From positions 62,001 to 126,000 of the forward strand of contig VWVT01000016.1 in the NCBI GenBank assembly GCA_008638415.1: DNA of 64,000 nucleotides. The letters run 5' to 3'. This document shows, one piece after another, positions 9,120-16,094 of this stretch (position 1 is the stretch's first letter; every line of letters starts with the position of its first letter). The notes beneath the pieces were generated by a model, which was not told the DNA's origin, searched no databases, and saw only the letters and a list, made by a program, of their open reading frames with translations. Origin of the DNA: Nocardiopsis sinuspersici (GTDB lineage: Bacteria; Actinomycetota; Actinomycetes; Streptosporangiales; Streptosporangiaceae). Both the position numbers and the translations under genes were made by a program.

Positions 9120-9893
9120 GTGAAGCACTCCACCCCCGAGTTCGCCCGGATCGCGGAGGAGGGAACCGTCCTGCGGTGCCAGGTCGGCTCCGGCGTCCAC
9201 GGCATCACCGTCTCCGGCCAGGAGGACCGTGACGAGATGGGCATCTGCGTGGAACCGCCCGAGTACGTCATCGGCCTGCGCTCCTTCGAGCAGTACGTCC
9301 ACCGCACCCGTCCCGACCACACCCGGTCCGGCCCCGGCGACCTGGACCTGACCGTCTACTCGCTGCGCAAGTGGATGCGGCTGGCCCTGGACGGCAACCC
9401 CACCGTCCTGCTGCCCCTGTTCGTGCCCGAGAGCGAGATCGTCGCCGTCACCTCCGTCGGCCGCGACCTGCGCGCCAACGCCGACCGGCTGCTCTCCCGC
9501 AGGGCGGGCAGGCGCTTCCTGGGCTACATGCGCGCCCAGCGCGACCGTATGGAGGGCCTGCGCGGCGGCAAGCACACCAACCGGCCCGAACTCGTCGACA
9601 GGTACGGCTTCGACACCAAGTTCGCCTACCACATGATCCGGCTGGGCATCCAGGGCGTGGAACTGATGGAGACCGGCCGCCTGACGCTGCCCATGCCCGA
9701 GCCCGACCGCACCTGGCTGCGCGAACTGCGGCGCGGCGGGCACGGCCGCGCCGAGGCCCTGGCGCGGACGGGCGCGCTGGAGGAGCGGCTGACCGACCTG
9801 TGCGAGACCTCCGGCCTGCCCGAGGAACCCGACGGCGCCTGGGCCGACCGCTGGCTGGTGCGGACCTACCAGAGCGCCTGGGCCGGGCGCTGA
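9120..9893 (+). CDS. Nucleotidyltransferase of the DNA polymerase beta superfamily
   Basis: This 257-aa protein has GSGVHG at residues 23-28 and the metal-binding DxD in DRDEMG at 36-41, the core of the RlaP/YcgL-type nucleotidyltransferase fold. A helical C-terminal half contains KHTNRPEL and DTKFAYHMIRLG, typical of this family. Start GTG 9120 is set by the strong AGGAGAACAGGAG ribosome region just upstream. Family members are linked to RNA-end or small-molecule nucleotidylation, but the substrate is not established. Its position about 0.5 kb upstream of the tRNA-like array is suggestive only; the 32-aa gene with its own terminator lies between them. Confidence 0.87.
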   Translation: MKHSTPEFARIAEEGTVLRCQVGSGVHGITVSGQEDRDEMGICVEPPEYVIGLRSFEQYVHRTRPDHTRSGPGDLDLTVYSLRKWMRLALDGNPTVLLPLFVPESEIVAVTSVGRDLRANADRLLSRRAGRRFLGYMRAQRDRMEGLRGGKHTNRPELVDRYGFDTKFAYHMIRLGIQGVELMETGRLTLPMPEPDRTWLRELRRGGHGRAEALARTGALEERLTDLCETSGLPEEPDGAWADRWLVRTYQSAWAGR

Positions 9894-10125
9894 GACCGGC
9901 ACCGACGAACCGGGCACCGGCCGCCGGGACCGGCCAACGGAGCCGTGCCGACGACCACCCTGGTCAGAGCGGGCACCCGGCGCGGCGGCGGCACACGGCC
10001 GGGATAGGGTGATCCCCCGAAGGAGTACGCGCCGCTCCCGATGCCCGGGCGGCACCGGCGCGGCGTGCGCCACGCGTCACGCGCCACGCGCGGCGCACGG
10101 GAACAACGAACACTAAGGAAACACC

Positions 10126-10224
10126 ATGGTCGGAACCGTCGCCTTCGTGCTCATGATCGTGGGTCTGACGATGATGCTCGCCACCGGGATCCTCGCGGCG
10201 GTCATCAAGCCTCCCCACCACTAG
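10126..10224 (+). CDS. 32-aa single-pass membrane mini-protein
   Basis: ATG 10126 to TAG 10224 encodes 32 aa: a Met/Val start, a continuous hydrophobic segment over residues 5-27 and a short KPPHH tail. Support for a real gene is the AAGGA ribosome site at 10115-10119, a TAGGGT -10-like box at 10005-10010, and a perfect 11-bp hairpin directly after the stop. A leader hairpin (arms 10065-10071 and 10092-10098) precedes it. Similar tiny membrane proteins are widespread in actinomycetes and usually unannotated. Whether it belongs functionally with the neighbouring tRNA-like locus is unknown. Confidence 0.65.
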   Translation: MVGTVAFVLMIVGLTMMLATGILAAVIKPPHH

Positions 10225-10228
10225 GGAG

Positions 10229-10260
10229 TGACGGGTGCGTCCGCACGGCCGCACCCGTCA
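10229..10260 (+). terminator. Hairpin terminator after the 32-aa gene
   Basis: Perfect 11-bp arms (TGACGGGTGCG at 10229-10239, complement at 10250-10260) surround a 10-nt loop, starting five bases after the stop codon. There is no U-tract, as is usual in this GC range. Confidence 0.65.
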
Positions 10261-10352
10261 GGCCTCCCTCCCCCGGGAACGCCCGCCACTTCCGGTGCGG
10301 GACGGCGCGTCCGGCCCCGGAAAAGCACTTTCGGTCCCCTTCTCCGGGCCGC

Positions 10353-10358
10353 TAACGT
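10353..10358 (+). promoter_or_regulatory. Predicted -10 box of the tRNA-like array
   Basis: TAACGT fits the actinobacterial TANNNT -10 pattern. A transcript start about 7 nt downstream would be 4-5 nt before the first tRNA-like element, the arrangement of a tRNA operon. No convincing -35 is seen. Confidence 0.45.
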
Positions 10359-10369
10359 GACTCCCCGGA

Positions 10370-10440
10370 CGACGTGTGGCCCAACAGCAGAGTGCCTGGC
10401 TGAGGACCGGAGGGAGCGGGGGCAGCACCCGCCACGTCGG
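10370..10440 (+). ncRNA. Degenerate tRNA-like element 1 (GAG in anticodon loop)
   Basis: The element folds as a cloverleaf. The acceptor is a perfect 7 bp (CGACGTG 10370-10376 with CACGTCG 10433-10439). The D arm is GCCC/GAGT with one mismatch. The anticodon arm CCTGG/CCGGA has loop CTGAGGA, placing GAG at anticodon positions 10402-10404. The T stem is GCGGG/CCCGC, and G10440 then CC follows the acceptor. It departs from functional tRNAs: the T loop is GGCAGCA instead of TTCRAnn, the D loop lacks GG, and two arms have mismatches. It may be a decayed tRNA or a member of a distinct tRNA-like RNA class; the conserved T arm across three copies favours the latter. Confidence 0.7.
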
Positions 10441-10460
10441 CCGACCACGAGATCAGACGC

Positions 10461-10531
10461 CAGTACGCGACTCAGGTGATGGAGCACCCGGCTTCCTTCC
10501 GGGGACGCGGGTGCAGGACCCGCCGTGCTGG
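10461..10531 (+). ncRNA. Degenerate tRNA-like element 2 (TCC in anticodon loop)
   Basis: Acceptor CAGTACG (10461-10467) pairs with CGTGCTG (10524-10530) with one G-U pair. The D arm is ACTC/GAGC with one mismatch. The anticodon arm is a perfect CCCGG/CCGGG with loop CTTCCTT, placing TCC at 10494-10496. The T stem GCGGG/CCCGC is identical to elements 1 and 3, with a 7-nt loop TGCAGGA. It starts 21 nt after element 1 and ends six nt before element 3. Retained pairing combined with a non-canonical T loop argues against plain decay. Confidence 0.7.
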
Positions 10532-10536
10532 CCGGA

Positions 10537-10608
10537 CAGCGTGTAGCTCAGCAGTAGAGCACCCGGCTTGGGACCGGGAGGGCGCGGGGGCGGGACCCGC
10601 CACGCTGG
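10537..10608 (+). ncRNA. tRNA-like element 3 (TGG, proline-like) abutting the next gene
   Basis: This is the best-preserved copy. Acceptor CAGCGTG (10537-10543) pairs perfectly with CACGCTG (10601-10607). The D arm GCTC/GAGC and anticodon arm CCCGG/CCGGG are also perfect, with loop CTTGGGA reading TGG at 10569-10571. The T stem is GCGGG/CCCGC with loop GGCGGGA. A tRNA scanner may call it a low-scoring tRNA-Pro, but it lacks the TTCRA T loop and the D-loop GG. G10608 would be the discriminator base, and the ATG of the following gene begins at 10610, so there is no room for a CCA end or a normal ribosome site. Confidence 0.75.
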
Positions 10609-10609
10609 C

Positions 10610-12829
10610 ATGGACAACCCCACCCCCCGCCAGGTCGGCCCCGGCTACGCCGTCGGCCGGATGGCCAAGGCGCTCACGACCGCGCTCACCCACGAGGACC
10701 CCCGGGTCCGCGAGGCCGCGCACAGGCGCGTCGACTCCTGGGAGCGGGTCGTCACCGGCATGCGGGAGGGCACCCTCTCCGTCGGCTCCCGCACTCCGGT
10801 CAGGGGCCTGCCCGCCGAGCGTGCCGCCCTGTACGCCCACCACCTCACGGAGGAGGGCCTCGCCGAGCTCACCGCGCTGCTCGACGGCGGCGGGTACGAG
10901 GTGGACCTGCCCGAGCAGGCCGCCCTGCTCACCGTGGCCTGGCTGCTGCGTGCCGGGGACACCGCTGGCGCGCTGCGCCTGCTCAGTGCCATCGACCCTC
11001 TCGCCGACACCCTGTGCCTCACCCCGCGCCCGGCGCCCCGCCAGGACCTGCCCGCGAACACGGTCTTCCGCGAGACCGTCGGCGACGCGCGCCGCGCCCT
11101 GGAGCGGCGTGCCCGCAGGGACCCGGCCACGGTCCGGCCCAAGGTCCAGCAGGAGGCCCTGGCGGTGTGGAACCCCTTCGCCGACCGGCTGCTCTCCCAC
11201 TGGCTGGAGACCTACCGCGACGGCCGGGTCGACGCCCAGCGCCCTCCGGGATGGACGGAGCGGGGCGCCGCCCTCCTCGCCGAGTACGAGCGCCTGGCCG
11301 CCGAGCACACCCTGTGCACCAAGCACCGTAGGCCCAAGGAGAACCTGGCGATCCTGCTGGCCGCGCTGCGCGAGGCCGTCACGCCCGGCGGAGGTACCGG
11401 CCGGGAGGGCGGCCGGGGAACGGAACTCACCCCCCGCCGCCTCGGACTGCTCCAGCACGCGGCGGAGTCCATGGTGGCCAGGCGCGGCCTGCCCGGCTCC
11501 GACCGCCACACCCTCCTGCGCACCGGGCAGGCCGAGCACGCCGCCCGCCCCACCCACGACGTGCTGGCCGCCCTGCTGTCGGCCCGGCTCGCCCCGATGC
11601 CCCAGAACTCCGGCGCCCCCGGGATGGAGGAGGCGCTCGCTCCCACGCTCCGGCGGGAGGCCGACGACTTCGCCGTGCCCGAGGGCTGCCCGATCCCCGA
11701 CTCCCTGAGCGGCGTAGCCCGGCGCGCCACCGCCGCGCCCCTGGACGACCTCGTCGAGCTCGGCGTGGTCCCCTCCGCCGAGGTGATGGCCGAGATCGTG
11801 CCCGCCCTGACGGCGGCGGCCGAGGCCGCATCCGCCGACGACCCCGCGCTCGCCCGGCTGGTCGCCGCCCACCACCGGGCGTTCGGCCGCAGGCGCTCCC
11901 TGCTGCTGCTCGACCTGGCGAGCCAGGTCCGGGCGAACGAGCTGCCCTGGGTACAGGAGCTGCTGCCGCACCGCGCCGGGCCCGGGGCGCGGCGGGAGGC
12001 GGTGTCCCGGCTGCTGCCCGAACTGGGCGCCTCGGTGCTCGCCCACTTCCCGGGGACGATCGTGCCCAACCCGATGGTGCGCGAGCTCGACGGCCTGTCC
12101 CGGGCCGCCGGCCTGGGCCTGCCGTTCGTGGAGGAGCTGGCCGCCGACATCTTCACGGGCGAGTTCGTCCCGAAGTTCCCGCGCGCCGCGAAGATCGCCG
12201 CCGAACTGCTGGAGGACGGCCTCTACGCCCGCTACTACGGCATCGACTACACCGAGGTCCTCGCCCTGCCGGAGGAGCGGCCCCTCAGCGGGCACGTCGT
12301 GACGCCCTTCGCCCGGCTGTGCCGGGAGCGCGCGGGCAACCCGCGCGGCGGCGTCGCGAGCAGCGGCACGGTCATCGAGCAGGCGCAGATCCTGACCACC
12401 CACAACCTGGCCACCCTGGTCGGCGCCGGGGCACGTCCGGAGTGCGGGTGGGCGGAGCTGGCCCGGCGTGCCCACGCCCTGACCGTGCGGACCGTGGAGC
12501 GCCTGCCGCTGGTCCACCCGCCCCTGCCCCACGTCAAGAACGCGGCGTTCTCGTGGCGGCAGACGGTGTTCTTCCTGTCCCTGTGCCCGGAGCGGGAGCA
12601 GCGCGAGGCGATGGCGTTGATGGAGGGGCTGGCCCCCGGGCAGCCGCACCACACGCGCGAGCGTCTGGCGCCGGTGCTGGCCGGGCTGCGCCAGGTCGTC
12701 GACGGCGGGCCGCTGCGCGAGGAGGTGCCCGGCGGGGCGCGCCGCTTCCTGGGATGGTCGGCGGGGCCGCACTGGATGCTCCAGATCGCGCCGCGGGTGT
12801 CGACGCGTTCCCGTGGCTCGTGGGGGTGA
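10610..12829 (+). CDS. Large helical protein encoded behind tRNA-like elements (unknown)
   Basis: This 739-aa soluble protein is not recognised. It is mostly predicted helix, with no signal peptide or membrane segment. Distinctive blocks are an N-terminal stretch ending GMREGTLSVGSRTPVRGLPA (about 50-70), ALAVWNPFADRLLSHWLETY near the first third, and VIEQAQILTTHNLATLVGAG near residue 600. No catalytic signature is evident. ATG 10610 directly follows the third tRNA-like element, so it has no normal Shine-Dalgarno; in-frame alternatives are TTG 10568 (inside the RNA element) and ATG 10661. GC-rich third positions throughout mark it as genuine. It may bind, charge, process or sense the RNA elements (inference from position only). 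Confidence 0.82.
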   Translation: MDNPTPRQVGPGYAVGRMAKALTTALTHEDPRVREAAHRRVDSWERVVTGMREGTLSVGSRTPVRGLPAERAALYAHHLTEEGLAELTALLDGGGYEVDLPEQAALLTVAWLLRAGDTAGALRLLSAIDPLADTLCLTPRPAPRQDLPANTVFRETVGDARRALERRARRDPATVRPKVQQEALAVWNPFADRLLSHWLETYRDGRVDAQRPPGWTERGAALLAEYERLAAEHTLCTKHRRPKENLAILLAALREAVTPGGGTGREGGRGTELTPRRLGLLQHAAESMVARRGLPGSDRHTLLRTGQAEHAARPTHDVLAALLSARLAPMPQNSGAPGMEEALAPTLRREADDFAVPEGCPIPDSLSGVARRATAAPLDDLVELGVVPSAEVMAEIVPALTAAAEAASADDPALARLVAAHHRAFGRRRSLLLLDLASQVRANELPWVQELLPHRAGPGARREAVSRLLPELGASVLAHFPGTIVPNPMVRELDGLSRAAGLGLPFVEELAADIFTGEFVPKFPRAAKIAAELLEDGLYARYYGIDYTEVLALPEERPLSGHVVTPFARLCRERAGNPRGGVASSGTVIEQAQILTTHNLATLVGAGARPECGWAELARRAHALTVRTVERLPLVHPPLPHVKNAAFSWRQTVFFLSLCPEREQREAMALMEGLAPGQPHHTRERLAPVLAGLRQVVDGGPLREEVPGGARRFLGWSAGPHWMLQIAPRVSTRSRGSWG

Positions 12830-13911
12830 CCGCGTTCGGCGTGCCCGGGGACGGGGGTGCGGCGGGCGGCCGGTCCGGGGCATCCGTCCACGCTGCCCCG
12901 AACCGGCCCCGAGCACGGATACGTGCCCTTCCACCTTACGGATCCGGGTGAGGGCGGGGTGAACCGTCGGGGAACTCCTGGCACCGTGTGGGCCGGAGTT
13001 CCGTCCGTGCTCCCTGTGCCGTGTGGGCCGTCGGCCGGAGCCGGGCCTCGTGTGCCGCACCGGAGGCACCTCCGGCCGGCCCGGGCGCTGTTCGGTGGCC
13101 TCGGTCCTGTGCCGCTGGGGTGGCAGGGGCGCCGGCGGGGCTGTCGGAGGTTGCGCGGGTATGCCCATGGGACAGGGGCGGGCGCACCGTGTGGGGCAGG
13201 GGTTCCCGCGCCTTCGGCGTCCGAGCACGAGGCCAAGTGCAGCGCAGCTTCAAGGAAGCACGGCCTAGGGCCGACCCGGGCCGCCTGGCACCGCAGGTGT
13301 GCCCGCGGCCCGGTCGGCCTTGGTCCGGTCGGGTTCGCAGGGGATGGTCGGGGCTCATTGGCACGGCTGGTCCGAGCACGGGGACGTCCGGGAAAGGACT
13401 TCCGGGATCCTTCCGTGGCCACCACGGGGTTCCCCGGAAGCGGGGGCTTCGGCCTCCGATCGTCCGCGCGTTCGCGTCCAGCCCGCCGGTCCGGTAGGCG
13501 CCGTCAGGATCCAACGGCGCGCGCACCAGGACAACCCCACCGGCATCCGGGGACACACCCGTGCCCGTGTTCCCCTTGTCAGAACGGTGACCCGAAAAAA
13601 CGTCCGTGCTGGTCGGCGGCCCACCGCGGATGCGTTCCGCGCGACGAGGCCGATAGCGGCCACAACCGGCCCGAACCCTTGGCAGGGGTCGGGCACGAGC
13701 GGCCCCGGCTCCGGTCCCGGCCCGAGCCCGGGCACCCGCCCTCCCCTTCGCGCGGTGGCCGGTTCCGGCCAGGCCGACGCCTCCCGGGCCTCCCGCGTCG
13801 CCCACGCCGCCCGCGGTGGGGCTTCGCACGCCGGTCCGCGTGCCCTCCGCGTCCCCGCCCGCCGGGACGGGTTGCCCCGAACGCGGGACGCCCGACGACC
13901 ACCCCGATACG

Positions 13912-13926
13912 CTCTCTCTGAGAGAG
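13912..13926. promoter_or_regulatory. CT/GA palindrome, possible operator
   Basis: CTCTCTC-T-GAGAGAG is a perfect 7-bp inverted repeat around one base. It stands out from the G/C-rich surroundings and lies about 50 bp before the hairpin cluster and 230 bp before the next gene. The binding protein is unknown. Confidence 0.4.
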
Positions 13927-13978
13927 TAGTGAACGGGGGAGGGCACACCTGGTGACCAAGACCGGGAACCCGCCCGCG

Positions 13979-14072
13979 AGCCCGGTCCCTCAGGTTCGAG
14001 AGCCGACCGGGCTACTCCCCGCGTGCTCCGGGACCCGCTTCCCGGAGCGCGACAGGGCCGGCCCTCCGGCCC
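13979..14072 (+). ncRNA. Three tandem perfect hairpins, candidate structured RNA
   Basis: Three consecutive inverted repeats lie within 94 bp: 9-bp arms 13979-13987/14005-14013, 8-bp arms (10 with flanking pairs) 14025-14032/14041-14048, and 7-bp arms with a four-base loop 14055-14061/14066-14072. Spacing is short and regular. They precede the 75-aa gene by about 80 bp. Strand is assigned from the downstream gene; a terminator cluster or an independent small RNA is equally possible. Confidence 0.45.
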
Positions 14073-14155
14073 GGGGAACAATGGACCGCTCTGCCCCCGT
14101 GGTGCCGTTTTCGGGTGCCCTTGTCTCGGCTCCGGCCGTAGTTAGGGTGTGACGT

Positions 14156-14383
14156 ATGTCGATATGGTCTCGCGGCGACCGGACCGGAAGGGTCGAGGAG
14201 GCCCTTCTGATGCTGGAGGGGCAGGGGCTCATCGACGGCCTGGAGATCCTTCCGGGCGAGACCAAGCCCTACCGTGTCCGCGTTCCCGCGGGCATCGTGC
14301 ACATGGACGAGGACGAGGCGTCGATGTTCGCGTTCGGCGCGGTCGTGGGCGCGTTCGGCAACGTGGCCCGCCAGCACGCCTGA
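14156..14383 (+). CDS. 75-aa conserved-looking hypothetical protein
   Basis: This small acidic soluble protein begins MSIWSRGD, with a helix over residues 11-28 (RVEEALLMLEGQGL), a beta-like middle (ETKPYRVRVPAGIVHM) and a small-residue helix at the C-terminus (FAFGAVVGAFGNVARQ). A TAGGGT -10-like box at 14143-14148 lies 7 nt before the ATG, predicting leaderless translation. I do not recognise a family. Balanced composition, unlike the Arg/Pro-rich noise around it, supports a real gene. Confidence 0.65.
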   Translation: MSIWSRGDRTGRVEEALLMLEGQGLIDGLEILPGETKPYRVRVPAGIVHMDEDEASMFAFGAVVGAFGNVARQHA

Positions 14384-14456
14384 CCGCACGCCGCAGACAC
14401 GCGGGGCGGCTCCCCGGCACCCGCCCCGCCCCGGCGTCCGGCTCCGGCGTGCGGGG

Positions 14457-15863
14457 CTACTCCTCCCACTTGGCGGCGAACTCGCTGACCCTGCGCGCGC
14501 GGTGCGAGGTCAGGAAATCGCGGTACCAGTGGTAGCTGTCCTTGGGATGGCGCTCCAGGCGGTCGTAGTCGACGCGGACCAGGCCGAAGCGGCGGTCGTA
14601 GCCGAACGCCCACTCGAAGTTGTCCAGCAGCGACCACACGAAGTAGCCGCGCACGTCCACCCCCGCCTCGATGGCCCGTGCCAGCGCGGCCATGTGGTCG
14701 CGCAGGTACTCGATGCGCTCGGTGTCGCGGACACGGCCGTCCTCGTCGGGCTGGTCGTCCTCGGCCGACCCGTTCTCGGTGATGAGGATGGGCGGCAGGT
14801 CCGGGTAGCGCCGGTTCAGGTCGATGAGCAGGTCGGCGAAGGTGCCGGGGATGACCGGCCAGCCCATGGTCGTGTGCCGGACCCCCTCGATGTCCACCTT
14901 CTCGGTGCGGACGTCCACCGCGGTGCGCAGGGCCGGGTCGGCCTCGGCGTGGGGGGCGTCGCGCAGCATGATGGGCCGGTAGTAGTTGACGCCCAGGAAG
15001 TCCAGGGGCTGACCGATGATCTTCAGGTCGCCCTCGGCGCGGTAGGAGCCGTCGGCCATCCCGCCCCAGACCTCGTCCTCGTTGTCGGGGTAGGCGCCGG
15101 TGAAGATGGGGTCGAACCACACGCGGTTGTGCAGCGTGCGGGCCCGCTCCACCGCGGCGCGGTCGGCGTCGGACTCGGTGGCGGGCAGCAGGTGGTCCGG
15201 GTTGAGGGTGATGCCGACCTCCCCGGCCGCGGCCGCGCGCAGCTCGCCGGTGGCCATGCCGTGGGCCAGCAGCAGGTGGTGCGCGGCGGCCAGCGCGGGC
15301 CTGCCCTCCTGGCTGCCGGGCGCGTGGCGGCCCACGGCGTGGCCGACGAAGGCCGAGCAGAAGGGCTCGTTGAGGGTGATCCACCTGTTGACCCGGTCGC
15401 CGAGGCGGTCGGCGACGATGCGGGAGTACTCGGCGAAGCGGTAGGCGGTGTCGCGGACCCGCCAGCCGCCCTCGTCCTCCAGCGCCTGGGGCAGGTCCCA
15501 GTGGTAGAGGGTGAGGACGGGTTCGATCCCGGCGCCGAGGATGGTGTCCACGAGGCGGTCGTAGAAGGCGAGCCCCTCCTGGTTGGGGCGGCCCCTGCCG
15601 GTGGGCTGGACGCGCGGCCAGGCCACGGAGAAGCGGTACAGGTCCACGCCCAGGTCGGCGAGCAGGGCGACGTCCTCGCCGTAGCGGTGGTAGTGGTCGC
15701 AGGCCACGTCCCCCGTCTCGCCGCGGGCGACGCGCCCCGGGGTACGGCAGTAGGTGTCCCAGATGGAGGGTCCCCTGCCGCCCTCGTGCACGCCCCCCTC
15801 CACCTGGTAGGCGGCGGTGGCGGTACCGAAGAGGAGACTGGCGGGCAGTGTGGGCTCGTCCAT
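14457..15863 (-). CDS. bglC: GH1 beta-glucosidase (BglC-like)
   Basis: This 468-aa family 1 glycosidase hydrolyses cellobiose and other beta-glucosides with retention. The acid/base is Glu166 in TLNEPF and the nucleophile Glu363 in ITENGS. The substrate-binding YHWDLPQ (120-126) and C-terminal WSLLDNFEWA motifs are present. There is no signal peptide, so it acts in the cytoplasm on imported oligosaccharides. Start ATG 15863 has an AAGGAA ribosome site. A perfect CebR/CelR operator lies 13 bp upstream, placing it in the cellulose/cellobiose regulon; the regulator and importer genes are not in the window. The symbol is assigned by analogy with CebR-controlled bglC of actinomycetes. Confidence 0.94.
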   Translation of the reverse strand: MDEPTLPASLLFGTATAAYQVEGGVHEGGRGPSIWDTYCRTPGRVARGETGDVACDHYHRYGEDVALLADLGVDLYRFSVAWPRVQPTGRGRPNQEGLAFYDRLVDTILGAGIEPVLTLYHWDLPQALEDEGGWRVRDTAYRFAEYSRIVADRLGDRVNRWITLNEPFCSAFVGHAVGRHAPGSQEGRPALAAAHHLLLAHGMATGELRAAAAGEVGITLNPDHLLPATESDADRAAVERARTLHNRVWFDPIFTGAYPDNEDEVWGGMADGSYRAEGDLKIIGQPLDFLGVNYYRPIMLRDAPHAEADPALRTAVDVRTEKVDIEGVRHTTMGWPVIPGTFADLLIDLNRRYPDLPPILITENGSAEDDQPDEDGRVRDTERIEYLRDHMAALARAIEAGVDVRGYFVWSLLDNFEWAFGYDRRFGLVRVDYDRLERHPKDSYHWYRDFLTSHRARRVSEFAAKWEE

Positions 15864-15875
15864 GGGATTCCTTTC

Positions 15876-15889
15876 TGGGAGCGCTCCCA
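15876..15889. promoter_or_regulatory. CebR/CelR operator
   Basis: TGGGAGCGCTCCCA is the exact 14-bp palindrome known to bind CebR in Streptomyces and CelR in Thermobifida. It lies just upstream of the GH1 start, so cellobiose should relieve repression. Confidence 0.93.
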
Positions 15890-16094
15890 AGTGTAGGGGA
15901 CGCGGCCTCCCACACCAATGCACCGCAGGTAGTGGATCAGGCACACAGCGAAGCGGGAGGTGCCTGGAGCGCCGCGCCCGCACCCGATCCGCCATGTGTG
16001 CCGGCCCCGCGAAAGCGCGGAACCGGGAACCCGGAACCCTCTGGCCGCCGCACTCCGCGGCGCGCCGCGCCACCCCGCACGGGGGGATCACGGC

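Larger units (their letters stand above)
12830..14155. other. 1.3-kb stretch with no convincing gene
   Basis: Long open frames exist on both strands here, but their products are Arg/Pro/Gly-rich with no recognisable domain, start signals or neighbouring logic, as expected from 70+% GC non-coding DNA. The first kilobase shows nothing I can name. The last 250 bp holds a 15-nt near-palindrome and three tandem perfect hairpins, listed separately. Confidence 0.6.

Noticed and set aside
10537..10608. Functional tRNA-Pro(TGG)
   Set aside because: T loop lacks TTCRA, D loop lacks GG and there is no CCA space before the ATG; better described as a tRNA-like element.
13547..13578. Hairpin GGGGACAC...GTGTTCCCC in the gene-free stretch
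   Set aside because: Imperfect stem with a bulge and no context; expected by chance.
12936..14081. Long minus-strand open frame in the gene-free stretch
   Set aside because: No start signal, no domain, and composition dominated by Gly/Pro/Arg/Ser; typical of chance open frames at this GC content.
13952..14152. 66-aa frame beginning GTG 13952 with a GGGGGAGGG ribosome-like site
   Set aside because: It runs across the three hairpins, has no recognisable composition, and the Gly/Pro/Arg content fits non-coding GC-rich DNA.
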